NCBI RefSeq assembly: GCF_001679485.1 | Contig: NZ_LZOZ01000015.1 | Location: 62,001-126,000, forward strand | Length of the DNA: 64,000 bases | Direction of reading: 5' to 3' | Source of the DNA: Haemophilus sp. CCUG 60358 | GTDB lineage: Bacteria > Pseudomonadota > Gammaproteobacteria > Enterobacterales > Pasteurellaceae | In this document: one piece after another, positions 61,690 through 64,000 of the stretch | Position numbering within the stretch: position 1 is the stretch's first letter | Layout: each line of letters starts with the position of its first letter | Made by a program: the position numbers and the translations under genes | Notes under the pieces: generated by a model | Seen by the model: only the letters and a program-made list of their open reading frames with translations | What the model was told of the DNA's origin: nothing | The model's database searches: none

Positions 61690-62031
61690 ATGTTTTATTT
61701 ATTAGAAGAATATGAAGATGAATTGTTATGGTCTGGGGATATATTTAGAGTTTTTATCCAGAATAAGGGTGAGAATTATTACACAGATCGAGTCGTGGAC
61801 TTTATTATCTTTGAAACAGAGGATGTTGACAGACCGCTTGGATTGTTATCTATATCTGGTTATAAGGCTGGAAAAATAGCGCTTATCTTTCCTAAAGAGG
61901 CTTTTAAAAAAGACGCAATTTATTCTTTAGATAAGAATTGGATAGAAAAAAACATATATGATTATTTATATCTAAACAAAGAGTGTGACAAAGTTTTTAT
62001 ATCAAAAAATGATTCAATACTTCCATTCTAA
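61690..62031 (+). CDS. Small soluble protein before the TpsB gene (possible immunity-type protein)
   Basis: 113 residues from the ATG at 61690 (MFYLLEEYEDELLWSGDIF), with AAGG seven bases upstream; a GTG two codons earlier is too close to that site. No signal or membrane segments; mixed alpha/beta pattern with conserved-looking FRVFI, DFIIFETED, LGLLSISGYKAGKIALIFP. Acidic N terminus. Unrecognised; its size, charge and place beside a TpsB/CdiB transporter would suit an immunity protein (inference). Confidence 0.6.
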   Translation: MFYLLEEYEDELLWSGDIFRVFIQNKGENYYTDRVVDFIIFETEDVDRPLGLLSISGYKAGKIALIFPKEAFKKDAIYSLDKNWIEKNIYDYLYLNKECDKVFISKNDSILPF

Positions 62032-62204
62032 TAGCTCTTATACAAAAGAAATTGTTGGATTAAAGTGCGGTCAATTTTAAAAGAGTTTTAAAACCACTCA
62101 AAGCTGACTTCGCTTTTTTTATTAAAAATATAAGCTTATAGAATTTTAGAGCGGTTTTTGATATCATATTGGAAATTTATCAACAACTTAATCTCTGCAG
62201 TATA

Positions 62205-63980
62205 ATGAAGAACTTATCACGCGCTTTTCTTTCTAGTTTATTATTTATTTCCTCTTTCGCTTTGGCAGCACCTAGCTCACCAAATACAAATGTAGAAAAA
62301 CAAATCGATGCCCAGCAACAAAAACAACAAGCGGAACAAGATGCCGCTATTTTAGCGCAGCAAACGCAATCCGCGAATGTACGCTTGGAGGGTGAAAAAG
62401 AAGCCTCACTTGGCTTTCCACAAAATGAAGCACAATGTTTTCCTATCAATCAACTGGTGCTGACCGATTATCAAGCTGAAGAAGAAAATTCATCAGCCTC
62501 TTCCCTTAAATTAATCCAACCAAGCCAATTCTCTTGGGCATTAAAGTCAGTTTATGCTGAGCGTGATTTTGCGCTGCCTGCTTGTATTGGCTCAGAGGGG
62601 ATTAACGTATTACTTCGCCGTATTCAAAATCGTTTAATTGATTTTGGTTATGTCACTACACGTGTGGTAGTGGAGCCACAGGATTTACGTTCAGGTATGC
62701 TCGTACTTACCGTGATTCCGGGTAAAGTAGGTCGTATTCAATTACAAGACCAAAGTGCGATTCCGTTTGCCACCCGTGGTACCTTATGGTTTGCCATGCC
62801 GATGGCAGAAGGGGATATACTAAATATTCGTAATATTGAACAGGGTTTAGAAAACTTAAAACGTGTACCGAGTGCTGATGCGAATATGGAGCTTGTGCCA
62901 ACAGATGCGGTAGGTGAAACAGACGTGGTGATTGCTTATAAGCAAAGCTTACCTTTCCATTTAACCTTGGGACTAGATGACTCAGGCAGTAAAGCTACGG
63001 GTCGTTTACAAGGTTCAGCTACGTTTTCTTGGGATAACGTGCTAACACTTAATGATATGTTCTATATCAGTGGTACACGTAGCTTTAAACGTGATAGCGA
63101 TGATGCGGAAGGCGATTATGGCAGTAAAAATGTCAGTCTCTATTATTCTATTCCCTGGAAGAACTATCTCTTGACCCTTTCCGGTTCAAAATATTCTTAT
63201 CATCAAACAGTGGCGGGTGCGTTTGAGTCTTACACCTATTCAGGTGAAAGCCAACAAATGAAAGCTAATTTAAGTCGCTTATTATCTCGTGGAAGTCTTC
63301 ATAAAACCTATGTGAATGCCGCGTTATGGACGAAAAAATCACATAACTACATCAATGACACTGAAATTGAAGTGCAACGTCGTCGAACCGCTGGTTGGGA
63401 AGTGGGACTTAATCACACCCAATACATTGGTGAAACAGTGTTACAACTGTTTGCGAACTATAAACGTGGTACAGGTGGTAATAAATCTTTGCCTGCTCCG
63501 GAAGAAGAGTTTGGTGAAGGGACTTCCCGTATGCAGATTTTTACTGCAGGCATTGATTTTACCTATCCTTTCACTATCGGCAACCAGCCTTTCCGCTTTA
63601 ACACCAGTTGGAATGGACAATGGAACGGTACACCTTTAACACAACAAGATAAATTTAGTATTGGTGGTCGTTATACCGTGCGAGGATTTGATGGCGAGCT
63701 ATCACTTTCCGGTGAAAAAGGTTGGTTATGGCGAAATGAGTTGGGTTGGGATATTGCCAATAAAGGACATGAGCTTTATTTAGGGATTGACCGAGGTAAA
63801 GTGCACTCTAGCCAAGAAGAGCTTCAAATTGGTGATAGCTTAATGGGTGGCGCAATTGGGCTTCGCGGCAAACTATGGGGCATTAACTATGATTATTTCG
63901 TGGGTGTTCCAATTAAAAAACCGGAAGGATTTAGAACCAGTCATGTGACAACCGGATTTAATGTGAGCTACCGTTTTTAA
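62205..63980 (+). CDS. TpsB/CdiB-type two-partner secretion outer-membrane transporter (ShlB/FhaC/HecB family)
   Basis: 591 residues from the ATG at 62205, which starts a good Sec signal peptide (MKNLSRAFLSSLLFISSFALA/A); an upstream ATG at 62169 adds 12 polar residues. A Gln-rich segment (about 32-60) corresponds to the plug helix/linker, then a POTRA domain pair (PACIGSEGINVLLRRIQNRL, GYVTTRVVVEPQDLRSG, LTVIPGKVGRI), then the 16-strand beta barrel with YTVRGFDGE (VRGF tetrad) and a terminal aromatic strand ending YRF. Exports a large TpsA/CdiA or HMW1A-like exoprotein, which should be encoded just downstream, beyond the window. Confidence 0.93.
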   Translation: MKNLSRAFLSSLLFISSFALAAPSSPNTNVEKQIDAQQQKQQAEQDAAILAQQTQSANVRLEGEKEASLGFPQNEAQCFPINQLVLTDYQAEEENSSASSLKLIQPSQFSWALKSVYAERDFALPACIGSEGINVLLRRIQNRLIDFGYVTTRVVVEPQDLRSGMLVLTVIPGKVGRIQLQDQSAIPFATRGTLWFAMPMAEGDILNIRNIEQGLENLKRVPSADANMELVPTDAVGETDVVIAYKQSLPFHLTLGLDDSGSKATGRLQGSATFSWDNVLTLNDMFYISGTRSFKRDSDDAEGDYGSKNVSLYYSIPWKNYLLTLSGSKYSYHQTVAGAFESYTYSGESQQMKANLSRLLSRGSLHKTYVNAALWTKKSHNYINDTEIEVQRRRTAGWEVGLNHTQYIGETVLQLFANYKRGTGGNKSLPAPEEEFGEGTSRMQIFTAGIDFTYPFTIGNQPFRFNTSWNGQWNGTPLTQQDKFSIGGRYTVRGFDGELSLSGEKGWLWRNELGWDIANKGHELYLGIDRGKVHSSQEELQIGDSLMGGAIGLRGKLWGINYDYFVGVPIKKPEGFRTSHVTTGFNVSYRF

Positions 63981-64000
63981 TGCTCACGCTTTTAGATGAA

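Overview
The window is a piece of a Pasteurellaceae chromosome, most likely a Haemophilus of the H. influenzae / H. parainfluenzae / H. haemolyticus group. Evidence: the Haemophilus-type DNA uptake sequence (USS, AAGTGCGGT / ACCGCACTT) occurs dozens of times, often as inverted pairs that act as intergenic terminators; base composition is AT-rich; protein sequences and gene orders (mltG-tmk-holB-tatD family, mobA/yihD-dsbA, speF-potE, ilvGMDA, atpIBEFHAGDC-rsmG-mnmG-mioC) are those of Pasteurellaceae.

Layout. 1-9.5 kb (mostly minus strand): a DUF1523 protein, TatD-family nuclease, holB, tmk, mltG, a periplasmic peptidyl-prolyl isomerase, pyrR, dnaE and gpt. 9.6-16.3 kb: pepD, htpX, mobA, yihD, dsbA, maoP, trmA, rsmJ and an rseC-family gene. 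16.4-19.8 kb: a minus-strand cassette (M20 amidohydrolase, DcuC-type carrier, PepE peptidase) bracketed by two direct copies of the rseC 3' end plus its terminators; the second copy is fused in frame to the start of another, lost gene. 20.2-25.4 kb: an ornithine/putrescine module (potE, speF, the ornithine-sensing leader peptide speFL, ornithine carbamoyltransferase). 25.6-30.1 kb: cpdB with a CRP-type site, a sodium-dependent NSS transporter with its tiny MetS subunit, and a DUF533 protein. 30.3-36.3 kb: ilvG-ilvM-(small secreted protein)-(inverted-repeat element)-ilvD-ilvA. 36.3-46.0 kb: the complete F1Fo ATP synthase operon, then rsmG and mnmG. 46.0-46.4 kb: the chromosomal replication origin, recognised from three perfect DnaA boxes, GATC clustering, an AT-rich 13-mer region and the flanking mnmG and mioC genes. 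46.4-59.2 kb: mioC, zapB, glpX, mutS, an MgtC-like protein, rimO, a cytoplasmic N-glycosyltransferase (HMW1C/NGT family), asd, a lysophospholipase-like hydrolase and a DASS anion carrier.

59.2-64.0 kb is the accessory end: a glycine-zipper lipoprotein with a His-rich tail, then about 2.3 kb of very AT-rich DNA without any USS, carrying a run of small orphan genes (decaying paralogous lipoproteins, several two-helix membrane proteins, two small soluble proteins), and finally a TpsB/CdiB-type outer-membrane transporter whose exoprotein partner should lie just past the window. This array is the best candidate for an undescribed system: its composition resembles an immunity-gene array attached to a two-partner secretion or contact-dependent inhibition locus. 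That reading is inference.

Other points worth attention are the speFL leader with its FNR-like site and hairpin, the lysine-rich tail on the N-glycosyltransferase that carries a USS, the inverted-repeat element in the ilv operon, and the 8-G tract in mobA.
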